Shown: positions 24,582-32,696 of the stretch, one piece after another
How the letters are laid out: each line of letters opens with the position of its first letter
How positions within the stretch are numbered: position 1 is the stretch's first letter
Assembly (NCBI RefSeq): GCF_900104335.1
Contig: NZ_FMXT01000002.1
Coordinates: 1 to 64,000, forward strand
Length of the DNA stretch: 64,000 bases
Direction: 5' to 3'
Source: Pseudobutyrivibrio sp. YE44
GTDB lineage: Bacteria > Bacillota > Clostridia > Lachnospirales > Lachnospiraceae
Made by a program: the position numbers and the translations under genes
The notes under the pieces: generated by a model
The model's input: only the letters and a program-made list of their open reading frames with translations
Told to the model about the DNA's origin: nothing
Databases searched by the model: none

Positions 24582-26006
24582 TTACTGTTCCATGTCAACT
24601 GCGTCTTGGCATTCCTTCAACGCATCCTCTACTGAGTAATCAGGATCTTCAAGAACCTGGTTGAGTGTAGTTGTACACATGTACTCGTTGATTGTTGGGC
24701 TGATAGATACAACTGAAATCTTACCAATGTTGTCCATTCCGATATCGTTTAATACATCGTATGGATAGTTGATGAAGAACTTGTTGTACTGGTTGTTGTC
24801 GTCATGTGCGAAAGCATCATCATCCCAAAGAGCTGCGTTACAAACATCAAATCCAAGTGTATCCCAGATATGCTGCTCACCTTCTGCTGACATCTTTGCC
24901 CAGCATGTGAACTCTGCTGCAAGTTCCTGGTTCTCAGACTGCTGTGTTACGACTGTACCTGTACCACCGATACCAACTGAGCACTTCTGACCAGCCTTGA
25001 ATACAGGACACTTTGCAATATACCAGTTACCTGACTCCTCTGGCATGTAGTTTGTGAAACGTGACATGTACCACATAGCCTTAGGGAAGGAAACGATGTT
25101 TCTATCCATGATGTTCTGGAAACCAGCTTCAAGGTCTACGTGACCATCTGGAGAAACCTCTGCAAGACCGCTCTTTAACCAATCCTGCTGCATTGTAAGC
25201 ATATCCTTTACAGAAGAAATGTTTACATTTGCTTTGCTATCAAAACCGCCTGTCCAATCATCACCATTCTCTGCCATTGCAAGCCAGAGCCAATCTGTTC
25301 CGCCTGTATCAACTGATGTCCAGTACTTGCCTTCTTCGTTAACAGCGGCTACATACTCTTCACCGAGCTTTGCGTAATCATCCCAAGTCTTAACTGCATC
25401 AATCTTAGCGATTGTATCTTCCTGTGAAAGACCTAAAGCTTCTGACATTGCAGCTACGTTATAGTACATTACTGTTGCACCTACGTGATATGGCGCGCCG
25501 TAATAATTTCCGTCTGAACCCTGGTATGTCTCCATTCTTGAAGTAACCATTGTATCAAGATAATCCTTTGCGTAGTCATTAAGTGGTACTAACCACTGAT
25601 CAAGACCTTCAACTACGTTAGGGAACTGTCCAACCTCAACATCACAGATGTCTGGTGCTCCTGTTCCAGCCTCAAGAGCTGTAAGAAGCTTTGTATGCAT
25701 ATCACCATATGGATATGTTGTACATGTAATCTCGATTGTGTTATCTGGATGCTGCTTGTTCCACTCCTCAGCCATAACACCGTAGTGCTGTCCGTGAAGT
25801 TCTACGAATGTCCACATATCAAGGTGAGTTCCGTTTGGATCACCAAATGTGTTTGTTACTACCTCAGCTTCTGCTGACTCAGCAGCTTCCTCTTCTGTAG
25901 CTTCTGCATCTGGGTCAACGCCACCCTCTGATGCGCCCCCGCAACCAACGAATAAGCTAGCTGCCATTGATGTGCAAAGTAATGCACTAAGCAATTTCTT
26001 CTTCAT
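24582..26006 (-). CDS. Sugar ABC transporter solute-binding lipoprotein
   Basis: 474 residues, family 1 extracellular solute-binding protein. Signal peptide with lipobox FVGCG near residue 22, then an acidic low-complexity linker rich in Glu/Ala (residues ~30-50) that spaces the domain from the membrane, then the periplasmic-binding fold (DMWTFVELHGQHYGVMAEEWNKQH, GAPDICDVEVGQFPNVVEG). First gene of the importer-GH51 operon. Ribosome site AAGGAGGAG. Arabino-oligosaccharides are the likely ligand from context. Confidence 0.9.
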   Translation of the reverse strand: MKKKLLSALLCTSMAASLFVGCGGASEGGVDPDAEATEEEAAESAEAEVVTNTFGDPNGTHLDMWTFVELHGQHYGVMAEEWNKQHPDNTIEITCTTYPYGDMHTKLLTALEAGTGAPDICDVEVGQFPNVVEGLDQWLVPLNDYAKDYLDTMVTSRMETYQGSDGNYYGAPYHVGATVMYYNVAAMSEALGLSQEDTIAKIDAVKTWDDYAKLGEEYVAAVNEEGKYWTSVDTGGTDWLWLAMAENGDDWTGGFDSKANVNISSVKDMLTMQQDWLKSGLAEVSPDGHVDLEAGFQNIMDRNIVSFPKAMWYMSRFTNYMPEESGNWYIAKCPVFKAGQKCSVGIGGTGTVVTQQSENQELAAEFTCWAKMSAEGEQHIWDTLGFDVCNAALWDDDAFAHDDNNQYNKFFINYPYDVLNDIGMDNIGKISVVSISPTINEYMCTTTLNQVLEDPDYSVEDALKECQDAVDMEQ

Positions 26007-26134
26007 TCTTCTCCTCCTTGTTTTAAAAAAGAAATGTGTTGTTTATCAGTTTCCAGAATCCCCAACTTCCAACTGAGGCTTGATAGTTGTAAGTTAAAGA
26101 CGTTTCCGTGAAACTCATTAACGATTATGTAATT

Positions 26135-26189
26135 ATAATAAGACGGGCAATTTACTAAGTCAATAATTATTTTAGATATTTCTAAACTA
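26135..26189 (-). promoter_or_regulatory. Promoter and operator of the arabinoside importer-GH51 operon
   Basis: On the minus strand -35 TTGACT (26158-26163), 17-base spacer, -10 TATTAT (26135-26140). Just upstream is the palindrome TTTAG-N6-CTAAA at 26171-26186. The 29 bases 26161-26189 match 30341-30369 at 27 positions. The operator is 8 bases from the -35, a place suited to an activator, though a repressor is possible. The leader is about 125 bases long. With the divergent promoter this accounts for the 26007-26407 gene-free stretch; 26190-26338 otherwise holds only AT-rich sequence. Confidence 0.75.
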
Positions 26190-26338
26190 TTTTGGTTATT
26201 CTTTTATTATACACAAATTGAACATAATTATTTTGGGTATTTTCACTAAATCGATACAGTTAACTCTAGATTAACTGTAAATAGTAACGTTATTTTTAGT
26301 TTTAATTAAAATATTCGATTGAAAAAGTCAAGGTTTTA

Positions 26339-26374
26339 TTGACATACAATTACATTATTTTTATAATTGTATGT
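26339..26374 (+). promoter_or_regulatory. Consensus promoter with overlapping dyad operator of the ArsR-type regulator
   Basis: TTGACA (26339-26344), exactly 17 bases, TATAAT (26362-26367): a perfect sigma-70-type promoter. A perfect 11-bp inverted repeat, ACATACAATTA (26342-26352) and TAATTGTATGT (26364-26374), overlaps both boxes, so binding there would block RNA polymerase. Autorepression by the downstream HTH protein is the natural inference. Confidence 0.88.
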
Positions 26375-26407
26375 AATACTTTATCATACTAAAGAAGGAG
26401 CAGCAGG

Positions 26408-27328
26408 ATGATACATATCACTTCTCTGGACGAAGGACTAGAACTATTTAAAGCCTTAGGCTCAGACGTGCGCATCCAGATTTTAAACATACTATTAGAA
26501 AACGACCACATGAGCATGAACCAGCTTGCTACACAGCTTAATCTTAGCAACGGCGCTCTCACAGGTCATATTAAGAAATTAGAAGAATGTGGACTTATTT
26601 CCACATCAAACGAATCAGCCAGTCACGGCAACTCAAAGATTTGTTCAGTTATTCAGGATAAAATCGTTGTTGAAATTGAAAAGCCACTAGATTTATCTAA
26701 TGCCTTCACAACAGATATTAAGGTTGGACAGTTCTCAAAATACGATGTCTGCCCTACCTGTGGGCTTGCAAATTCCACAAATGTTATTGGTGAAATCGAC
26801 GACGTTAGATACTTCAGCCATCCTGATCGTTTCAACGCCGACATCATGTGGTTTACAAAGGGATTTGTTGAATACTCCCTTCCAAACCTTATTCCTAGCA
26901 ACAACAAAATCACTCAGATTTCCATCTCCTTTGAGATTTCCTCTGAGGCACCAGGCATCGACAACAACTGGCCTTCAGATATTAGCTTTTCATTAAATGG
27001 AACAAAGCTTGGAATGTGGACAAGCCCTGGAGATTTTGGTGGAGATATTCTTGGAATGTTCACCCCTGATTGGTGGCCACCAAACTGGAATCAGTATGGA
27101 CTGTTAAAGCTTCTTGTTATTAACCGTCACGGTACCTTTATTGATGGTCTCCAGATTTCTGATGTTACCATTGATGACTTAAAGCTTAAGCAGGGACAGC
27201 CACTTGACTTTAGAATTTCAGTAGAGGATGATGCCGAGCACGTTGGCGGCCTTACCCTCTTCGGAAAGAGCTTCGGAAACTACGGACAAGATATCCGCGT
27301 ATCCATGAACTATATGCCAATAAACTAA
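26408..27328 (+). CDS. ArsR-type HTH regulator with a sugar-responsive-looking C-terminal domain
   Basis: 306 residues. Residues ~8-85 form an ArsR winged helix (LFKALGSDVRIQILNILLENDHMSMNQLATQL, TGHIKKLEECGLIS). Then comes a beta-rich region with the Cys pair CPTC near 115 and a sandwich-like domain (ISISFEISSEAPGIDNNWPSDISFSLNG, W-rich FTPDWWPPNWNQYG) that looks like a carbohydrate-binding sensor. Similar regulators occur beside GH51/GH43 genes in Firmicutes. AAGGAG precedes the ATG by 7 bases. Divergent from the importer-GH51 operon, which it probably controls along with itself. Confidence 0.8.
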   Translation: MIHITSLDEGLELFKALGSDVRIQILNILLENDHMSMNQLATQLNLSNGALTGHIKKLEECGLISTSNESASHGNSKICSVIQDKIVVEIEKPLDLSNAFTTDIKVGQFSKYDVCPTCGLANSTNVIGEIDDVRYFSHPDRFNADIMWFTKGFVEYSLPNLIPSNNKITQISISFEISSEAPGIDNNWPSDISFSLNGTKLGMWTSPGDFGGDILGMFTPDWWPPNWNQYGLLKLLVINRHGTFIDGLQISDVTIDDLKLKQGQPLDFRISVEDDAEHVGGLTLFGKSFGNYGQDIRVSMNYMPIN

Positions 27329-27330
27329 GA

Positions 27331-27470
27331 GCCTTTAGTTACGCTCACAAGGCACCGCCGGTTACGCCTACAAGCCATAGATATCTCCGCTCAACGAGAA
27401 ATGTTTCTCTTGAGATACCTATGAGCTTGTTGACTACCGGCTTATCGTCAGATTGTGAACTACTAAAGGC
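27331..27470. repeat. Long nested palindromic element, copy A
   Basis: Five nested stems: GCCTTTAGT/ACTAAAGGC (outermost), GCCGGT/ACCGGC, ACAAGC/GCTTGT, TATCTC/GAGATA, and GAAA/TTTC at the tip. It fills the gap between two convergent genes and begins two bases after a stop codon, so it may act as a terminator for both. The core (TTACG, CTACAAGCC, ATATCTC, CGCTCA, CTTGAGA in order) is also present in reverse orientation at 60129-60225, showing a dispersed repeat family rather than a plain terminator. Confidence 0.75.
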
Positions 27471-27477
27471 TTTTACT

Positions 27478-27747
27478 TTACCAGCGTTTACGAGGACACC
27501 TAGATATCTTGGCCGTGGCGCGAAGCTCTACGTAGCATCCGCAGGCCATGCAGGTGCCTTCGTTGAGTTTTTCGCATTCCTTACAGACAGATAAGCGACG
27601 CTCGTACTCGTCGTCGCTTACCATATCCTCAAGTTTTAGTGCACTCTTATATTTTTCAATCATTGCTGTGTCTGCATCAATCATATCTCGAAGCAGACAT
27701 CTGGTACAAACTCTGTTTTCAATCATAGTCAAATACTGGTCTTCCAT
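27478..27747 (-). CDS. DUF6171-like small cysteine-rich protein
   Basis: 89 residues. CTRCLLRDM near the N-terminus and VCKECEKLNEGTCMACGCYVELRA plus CPRKRW at the end are the conserved cysteine motifs, suggesting a small zinc-ribbon-like protein; it matches a family I recall as DUF6171 in Lachnospiraceae. Function unknown. It overlaps the end of the GH43 gene by 29 bases; an alternative ATG at 27726 would leave a 1-4 base coupling overlap with the GH43 stop (ATGATTGA). No good ribosome site for either, consistent with translational coupling. Confidence 0.75.
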   Translation of the reverse strand: MEDQYLTMIENRVCTRCLLRDMIDADTAMIEKYKSALKLEDMVSDDEYERRLSVCKECEKLNEGTCMACGCYVELRATAKISRCPRKRW

Positions 27748-28666
27748 TTACAAATTCAAATTTCATAAGCATGGCGTGACGATTAGGATTGTATAATGGG
27801 TCACCTACTATCTCTGTTTCTGTGCGGGCATGATATACCAATATATCATTTCCATCTTTATCCTTTGTAAAGGAGTTGTGACCCGGACCATATACCACAT
27901 GCTCTGATGAAGACTTAAGTACAGGATATCTCTCCTTCTTCCAAGAGAGAGGGTCTAACAAATCACTATCCTCGTCAGCTGTAAGCATCCCCATGCAATA
28001 GTTAATTCCTGTGTCGCTGGCTGAATAGGTCATAAATATTTTGCCATCACGCTTGATAATGGCTGGACCTTCGTTAACCCAAAAGCCATGACGCTCCCAA
28101 TCATAGTCAGGCGTAGTAAGAAGCACTTGGTCTGTAGCCAAAGTGTATCCATTTTCCATACGTGCTATATAAAGATTAGAGATTTGCTTTCCCACTCCAA
28201 CCTTCTCTGCCCATATATAATACCACTGGCCCTTATTTTCAAAAACTGTGGCATCTAACGAGAATGCCTCAAAGGAAAACTCGTCCGTAGCAGCTCTTTG
28301 GATTTTACCTTTTTCAATCCATGGGTGCTTCATTGGATCAGGCCCCTGGCACTCTAATACGTATGGACGAAGCGCCCATATATCATCCACATCGCTGCCT
28401 GCAAAATATATATACCATTTACCAAAAAGATAATGAATCTCTGGAGCCCAAATATGCTTAGACATAGGACCACGGTCATGCTTGTGCCATACCTCTAGCT
28501 CCGGTGCATCCTTCAATCCCTCTAAGGTATCGCTGCAACGTAAAACTATCTTATCATATTCAGGTACCGAAGCGGTAAAATAATACTTTCCATCTGTATG
28601 CTTATAAACGTAAGGATCTGCACGCTGTAAAATCCACGGTTTATTATATTGAAAATTTTTGTCCAT
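27719..28666 (-). CDS. Intracellular GH43 exo-alpha-L-arabinofuranosidase (subfamily 26-like)
   Basis: 315 residues, no signal peptide, single five-blade propeller. Catalytic triad candidates: Asp in LQRADPYVY (near 17), Asp in FSLDATVF (near 140) and Glu in VNEGPAI (near 195); LVYHARTETEI near the end is typical of this group of exo-acting arabinofuranosidases. It would finish in the cytoplasm what the lipoprotein GH43 enzymes start outside. It lies 18 bases after the lipoprotein arabinanase gene on the same strand. Confidence 0.85.
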   Translation of the reverse strand: MDKNFQYNKPWILQRADPYVYKHTDGKYYFTASVPEYDKIVLRCSDTLEGLKDAPELEVWHKHDRGPMSKHIWAPEIHYLFGKWYIYFAGSDVDDIWALRPYVLECQGPDPMKHPWIEKGKIQRAATDEFSFEAFSLDATVFENKGQWYYIWAEKVGVGKQISNLYIARMENGYTLATDQVLLTTPDYDWERHGFWVNEGPAIIKRDGKIFMTYSASDTGINYCMGMLTADEDSDLLDPLSWKKERYPVLKSSSEHVVYGPGHNSFTKDKDGNDILVYHARTETEIVGDPLYNPNRHAMLMKFEFVNGRPVFDYD

Positions 28667-28684
28667 TATTTATAAATCTCCCTA

Positions 28685-30223
28685 TTAATCATTTAAATAT
28701 TTAACAGCCATAATTGTCTCATTCTCTCCTACAGCTGAAAATGTCATACAGTCAGTTCCTGCCTCGTCCTTCATCTGGCAAAATACTCCACTGTATTCTT
28801 TGTCTAAAAGCTTGATTTTCATGTAATAGCTTCCATCCTTCATTTCCCAAGTTCCAGTTATATCCTTGCCATCACAGCTTCCATCCTTGTTTAGATAAAC
28901 TATGAAAGGATTTGCAATATCACTGGAAATATCAGTGCCTTGATTGATTACATAATATCTTCCAACAACTTGTTCTTTCTCATACCCTGATTCAGAAACA
29001 GTCTCCCCCTGAGTCTGGTAAGGAAGCTCGCATGGCCAGCCCTCTTCATTCATCAAAATCTGATGTACTCTAGGTGAATGTCCCTCTCCGCCATCATTAA
29101 AGCGTGTATGATACACCACATACTCTCGCCCATCCTTGTCGATAAAAGCAGAATTGTGACCAGTAGCCATATATGCCTTTTCAAGACTAGGTAGCTTATA
29201 GTTTCCAGAAAGCTTCAAGCCAAAATCCTGATGCATAGCACTCTTTTCAGGAAAGGCATCCTTCATATCAACATAATCTCCGTCTACGGTCTTAGAACGG
29301 AAAACTCTCATCTGATATCCACCATTACTGGTGAGGCCACCATAACTTACAAACAGATAATAGTAATCTGTGGTCTGATCATACATGATATAAGGTCCCT
29401 CGATGGAAATATGGCCTCCGCCAATTAACTTCTTACCAAAATAAGCATCCACTCTGTTTGCTTCATCAGCTTCAGGATGAATAACAAGCCCCGTTTCTGG
29501 GTCCAGCTCTAAAAGATAAATTCCACCAGACCAAGATCCATAGGTCATCCACATTCTGCCATCCTTATCATAGAAAACAGTTGGGTCAATGGCGTTTGGA
29601 TAATCCTCGTAATTATAGGCACCGGCTTTTATATAGTGTTTTTTAGCATAGTCTTCATCCACATAATCAAGTACATCAGTGGCATCTATATTTTTGTTGG
29701 TAAAGCCTGAATATATAAGAGCCCCTTGCCATTCAAAGGGACCCTCAGGACTGTCACTGGTTCCAAAGCACAGGTTAGATGCATTGAAGGTACTGGTTGT
29801 GCAATAGTACATTACATATTTTCCCATTGCCTCGTTATAAATAACATCTGGTGCCCATACATGAGTCTTTCCATCATCGGTTTTAATTATGCTATCCTTG
29901 TTTCCAGAATATGCAAAGGCTTTGTCAGCCACTTCATATATCTGGCCATATACAGGATTAGTTTTGTTGTAGCCATCAGCAACCTTCTTCCAATTTAAAA
30001 GGTCATCACTTTTGGCGCAAGTCATATGTGAACCATAAATATAATACGTTCCATCTGCTTCTAATATGGATGGGTCATGGACAGAAACGCCCGAAGAAAC
30101 GTCGCCTGTGGCAATGCCATCATAGCTTACCGTGTAGTTTTTAACTTTAGATTCAGAGCCTGAACAAGCCATAAGACCACCTGCCATAGAAACAGCTAAA
30201 ACGCATGAAAGTATTCTTTTCAT
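28685..30223 (-). CDS. Surface GH43 endo-alpha-1,5-arabinanase (lipoprotein)
   Basis: 512 residues. Lipoprotein signal with lipobox LMACS near residue 20. GH43 propeller with Asp in SVHDPSILEADGTYYIYGS (catalytic base), Asp in NAIDPTVFYD and Glu in ISIEGPYIMY. The C-terminal ~90 residues (YYVINQGTDISSDIANPF, GSCDGKDITGTWEMK) form the beta-domain found in endo-arabinanases of the AbnB/Abn2 type. Anchored outside the cell, it would cut arabinan for the importer. Its promoter carries the same operator as the importer operon. AGGAGGAG precedes the ATG. Confidence 0.88.
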   Translation of the reverse strand: MKRILSCVLAVSMAGGLMACSGSESKVKNYTVSYDGIATGDVSSGVSVHDPSILEADGTYYIYGSHMTCAKSDDLLNWKKVADGYNKTNPVYGQIYEVADKAFAYSGNKDSIIKTDDGKTHVWAPDVIYNEAMGKYVMYYCTTSTFNASNLCFGTSDSPEGPFEWQGALIYSGFTNKNIDATDVLDYVDEDYAKKHYIKAGAYNYEDYPNAIDPTVFYDKDGRMWMTYGSWSGGIYLLELDPETGLVIHPEADEANRVDAYFGKKLIGGGHISIEGPYIMYDQTTDYYYLFVSYGGLTSNGGYQMRVFRSKTVDGDYVDMKDAFPEKSAMHQDFGLKLSGNYKLPSLEKAYMATGHNSAFIDKDGREYVVYHTRFNDGGEGHSPRVHQILMNEEGWPCELPYQTQGETVSESGYEKEQVVGRYYVINQGTDISSDIANPFIVYLNKDGSCDGKDITGTWEMKDGSYYMKIKLLDKEYSGVFCQMKDEAGTDCMTFSAVGENETIMAVKYLND

Positions 30224-30249
30224 GCATTCTCCTCCTATAAAAATTGGTC

Positions 30250-30312
30250 CTAAGCATCAAGCCCCTTTATAAATGCTTAGACGAAAATAACTAGCCAATA
30301 AATTGGCTAGTT
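30250..30312 (-). promoter_or_regulatory. Two stem-loops in the leader of the GH43 arabinanase mRNA
   Basis: AACTAGCCAA-TAAA-TTGGCTAGTT (30289-30312, 10-bp stem) starts almost at the predicted transcription start near 30310; CTAAGCAT/ATGCTTAG (30250-30280, 8-bp stem) follows. A 5' stem-loop commonly protects an mRNA; they could also serve as the terminator of the upstream GH43 gene. Confidence 0.6.
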
Positions 30313-30314
30313 AA

Positions 30315-30369
30315 AATATATCAGAATTTATTTAATTTTACAATAATTATTTTAGCAATTTCTAAACTA
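30315..30369 (-). promoter_or_regulatory. Promoter and operator of the GH43 arabinanase gene
   Basis: On the minus strand -35 TTGTAA (30338-30343), 17-base spacer, -10 TATATT (30315-30320). The palindrome TTTAG-N6-CTAAA at 30351-30366 lies 8 bases from the -35, exactly as at 26171-26186. It overlaps the stop codon of the upstream GH43 gene. Same regulator as the importer-GH51 operon is inferred. Confidence 0.78.
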
Positions 30370-31926
30370 ATCTTCTACGCCCTTAATTTGGAAGGTTGAA
30401 GCAGCTTTGTCTTTGCCATCCGAAAGAGTCAGTTCTCCATCAACAAGCGTAAGATATTTTCCTGGCTGCGCCACACTCTCAAAACTAACAGCCTTTTTAT
30501 CAGCTAATCCTTCCACTGTTTTGAATGTCTGGTTCTTAGCTGATTGTTCGCTGGCTTTTGTATCCTGACAGAGTGTTACCGTACCACCTGAATTCGTATT
30601 TACGTATAAGCCAGGCTTGTTCTCCGATTCAATAGAAACATAGGCTTCGTTTTCAGCGTCTGCCTTTCCTGGACGAATCACCCACTGACTATCTTTTGAA
30701 TCCAAATCCTCAGAAGCCACAAGCTTAACATCCTTATATGGGTAGTCTGCATCAGCATTTGAATTCACAAAGCTTTCGTGAGCCACATAGCTTTTGCCAT
30801 CAAGTGTAGCGATGCTACTCTTCTTTCCATCCAAGCCTGCTGCACTTTCCTCAAACATTTCTATAGAGCCATCCTCATTAAACTTTAGCTCCACCACACA
30901 AGCACATCTTCTAAAGCCACTGCCTGCAGGAAGAGAACCATTATGATATACAAAATAAGTCTTTCCCTTAAAATCGAATACAGCCATGTGATTTGTGTTT
31001 GAGGTGGCCGTTGGAGTCATAATCATCTGTGTCTTGCTCCACTTTCCAGAAATCAAATCATCTGTGGTAGCATATGCCATACACTCTCTCCACTGATGGG
31101 CAAAGAAAAGATAATATGGCCCCTCGTAGTTGCCCTGTCCATCGCTTCGTCTATAAATCCAAGGTGCTTCCGTGTAACTGTCTAAGCCTGCAGTTCGTGT
31201 GATTATATCGTCCTCTCCTGGTGTCTTGCCATTTGTAATTTTTCTGTCTCCATTGACATCCTTTACAGATATCATATCCTCATTGAGTTCGCACACGAAA
31301 AACATGCCATTACCCCAGGCAAGATAGCGATGCTCCACGCCCTCATCATCTGTCTCAATCCAAGCTGTTGGATCAATATCATTGAAAGTGCTGGTGTTAG
31401 GCTTTGTGACTGTGCTTTTCACAAGCGGCTCTCCAATATCTACAAACTGACCTGTCGGAGAATCGGAAACAGCAACTCCTATACACTGCTTTCCAGTCTT
31501 GTCCCAGCTGCAGTAATAAAGATAATACTTGTCCTTACCATCCGAAGGATCTTTGTGCTTCATAACCTGCGATGCCCAGGCACTAGTGTCGTTGCTATCC
31601 CACTTAACATCTGTCATGGACATTACCACACCCTCAGCAGTCCAGTTCACCATATCCTTTGAAGAATAGCAAAGATACTCTGGAATATTGTAGATTGATT
31701 TCTTAACCTCCTCATCTGTGGATGCATCGTGACCTGTGTAAAGATACACCGTGTCCCCATCCACAAGAACCGATGGGTCACCACCATACAGGATATTTTG
31801 ATTGTCTGCTACCATAGGATTTCCCGTAGCGCATTTTTCCACACTCACTTCCTTTGGCGCTCCGCATCCTGTGACACTTACCCCCAATAACAAAGCTGCC
31901 CCAACAGCCAACATTCTTCTCCTCAT
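30367..31926 (-). CDS. Surface GH43 lipoprotein with C-terminal arabinose-binding-like (CBM42/AbfB) domain
   Basis: 519 residues. Lipobox VTGCG near residue 21. GH43 propeller: Asp in ILYGGDPSVLVDGDTVYLYTGHD, Asp in NDIDPTAWIE and Glu in SYTEAPWIYRR. Residues ~380-519 have KLVASEDLDSKDSQWVIRPG and repeated beta-trefoil-like segments (VSIESENKPGLYVN, VSFESVAQPGKYLTL) typical of AbfB/CBM42 domains that bind arabinofuranose side chains. Probably acts on arabinoxylan or arabinan at the cell surface. It has its own promoter but no copy of the shared operator was found there. Confidence 0.83.
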   Translation of the reverse strand: MRRRMLAVGAALLLGVSVTGCGAPKEVSVEKCATGNPMVADNQNILYGGDPSVLVDGDTVYLYTGHDASTDEEVKKSIYNIPEYLCYSSKDMVNWTAEGVVMSMTDVKWDSNDTSAWASQVMKHKDPSDGKDKYYLYYCSWDKTGKQCIGVAVSDSPTGQFVDIGEPLVKSTVTKPNTSTFNDIDPTAWIETDDEGVEHRYLAWGNGMFFVCELNEDMISVKDVNGDRKITNGKTPGEDDIITRTAGLDSYTEAPWIYRRSDGQGNYEGPYYLFFAHQWRECMAYATTDDLISGKWSKTQMIMTPTATSNTNHMAVFDFKGKTYFVYHNGSLPAGSGFRRCACVVELKFNEDGSIEMFEESAAGLDGKKSSIATLDGKSYVAHESFVNSNADADYPYKDVKLVASEDLDSKDSQWVIRPGKADAENEAYVSIESENKPGLYVNTNSGGTVTLCQDTKASEQSAKNQTFKTVEGLADKKAVSFESVAQPGKYLTLVDGELTLSDGKDKAASTFQIKGVED

Positions 31927-31975
31927 AATTGCCCCCTTAGCATTACTTTAGAATTCTATAAACTATTTTAATATC

Positions 31976-32004
31976 ATTTATATCATTCTTAAAAGGAGTT
32001 GGCA
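31976..32004 (-). promoter_or_regulatory. Putative promoter of the GH43-CBM gene
   Basis: TTGCCA (31999-32004), 17-base spacer, TATAAA (31976-31981) on the minus strand, just below the terminator of the hcp operon and 50 bases above the start codon. Confidence 0.55.
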
Positions 32005-32005
32005 A

Positions 32006-32036
32006 TAAAAAAGTACCCAGCGTCTGTTGCTAGGTA
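32006..32036 (-). terminator. Terminator of the hcp operon
   Basis: A 9-bp stem GTACCTAGC/GCTGGGTAC (one G-T pair) with a short loop is followed by six T on the minus strand, 58 bases after the stop codon of the 196-residue protein gene. Confidence 0.82.
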
Positions 32037-32094
32037 CCTGATTCATCCTATAAACTCAATATCTATCCTTGGAACTTCTACTTCAACCAAGAGT

Positions 32095-32685
32095 CTACTT
32101 AGAAACTATTATGTTTTTCTTGAAATCACCAGAAATGTTAACTGATGTCTCAGATAATAATCCCTCCACAAAATCTTTAAGCAACTTAAAGTATATATCT
32201 CCATCTATACCAACAGCTTCAAAATAACCAGAATGAAGATCCATAGTTCTGATTATTTCAAAACTGCCATCGGAATTCTGATTTACCATTGTAGCCCTAT
32301 CACATGGCATACCATCAAGCAGAATTTCTTGCAGTCTAATACAGATTTCCTCTGGACTATTTACTTCATCAAACTTCATTGATGAGCCTGTAGCCTTAAC
32401 AGAAGTTTCAATCTTCCCTAATCTTGAAGGGCTATCCTTCATAATAGTTGCAACTATACCAGCAAATCTTTCTTCTGCTCCTTCAACCAGATTAGATAGA
32501 GAGGCATGAATATTGCCTAAATCCACAACCTCTTCTATTGGAGGAAACTCTTCAATAACATAATTCGTATTATCGATATTCCATCCCTCTGATTTTGATA
32601 AATCAGCAAGAGCATTTATCACCTTTTGCATAGTGATGATTCTATTGTACATTAGAGAATGTATAGGTCCTAAAAATGCACTCAT
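32095..32685 (-). CDS. Unknown protein encoded with hybrid cluster protein, 196 aa
   Basis: I do not know a named family. MSAFLGPIHSLMYNRI at the N-terminus recurs, as far as I recall, in uncharacterised clostridial proteins beside hydroxylamine reductase genes. The body is mostly helical by composition, with an acidic middle and a lone Cys in DGMPCDRATMV. No membrane segment, signal or metal motif is evident. It follows hcp by 11 bases and ends before a terminator, so the two are an operon; a role in nitrosative-stress response or Hcp maturation is inference. Confidence 0.7.
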   Translation of the reverse strand: MSAFLGPIHSLMYNRIITMQKVINALADLSKSEGWNIDNTNYVIEEFPPIEEVVDLGNIHASLSNLVEGAEERFAGIVATIMKDSPSRLGKIETSVKATGSSMKFDEVNSPEEICIRLQEILLDGMPCDRATMVNQNSDGSFEIIRTMDLHSGYFEAVGIDGDIYFKLLKDFVEGLLSETSVNISGDFKKNIIVSK

Positions 32686-32696
32686 CTTCTATCCTC

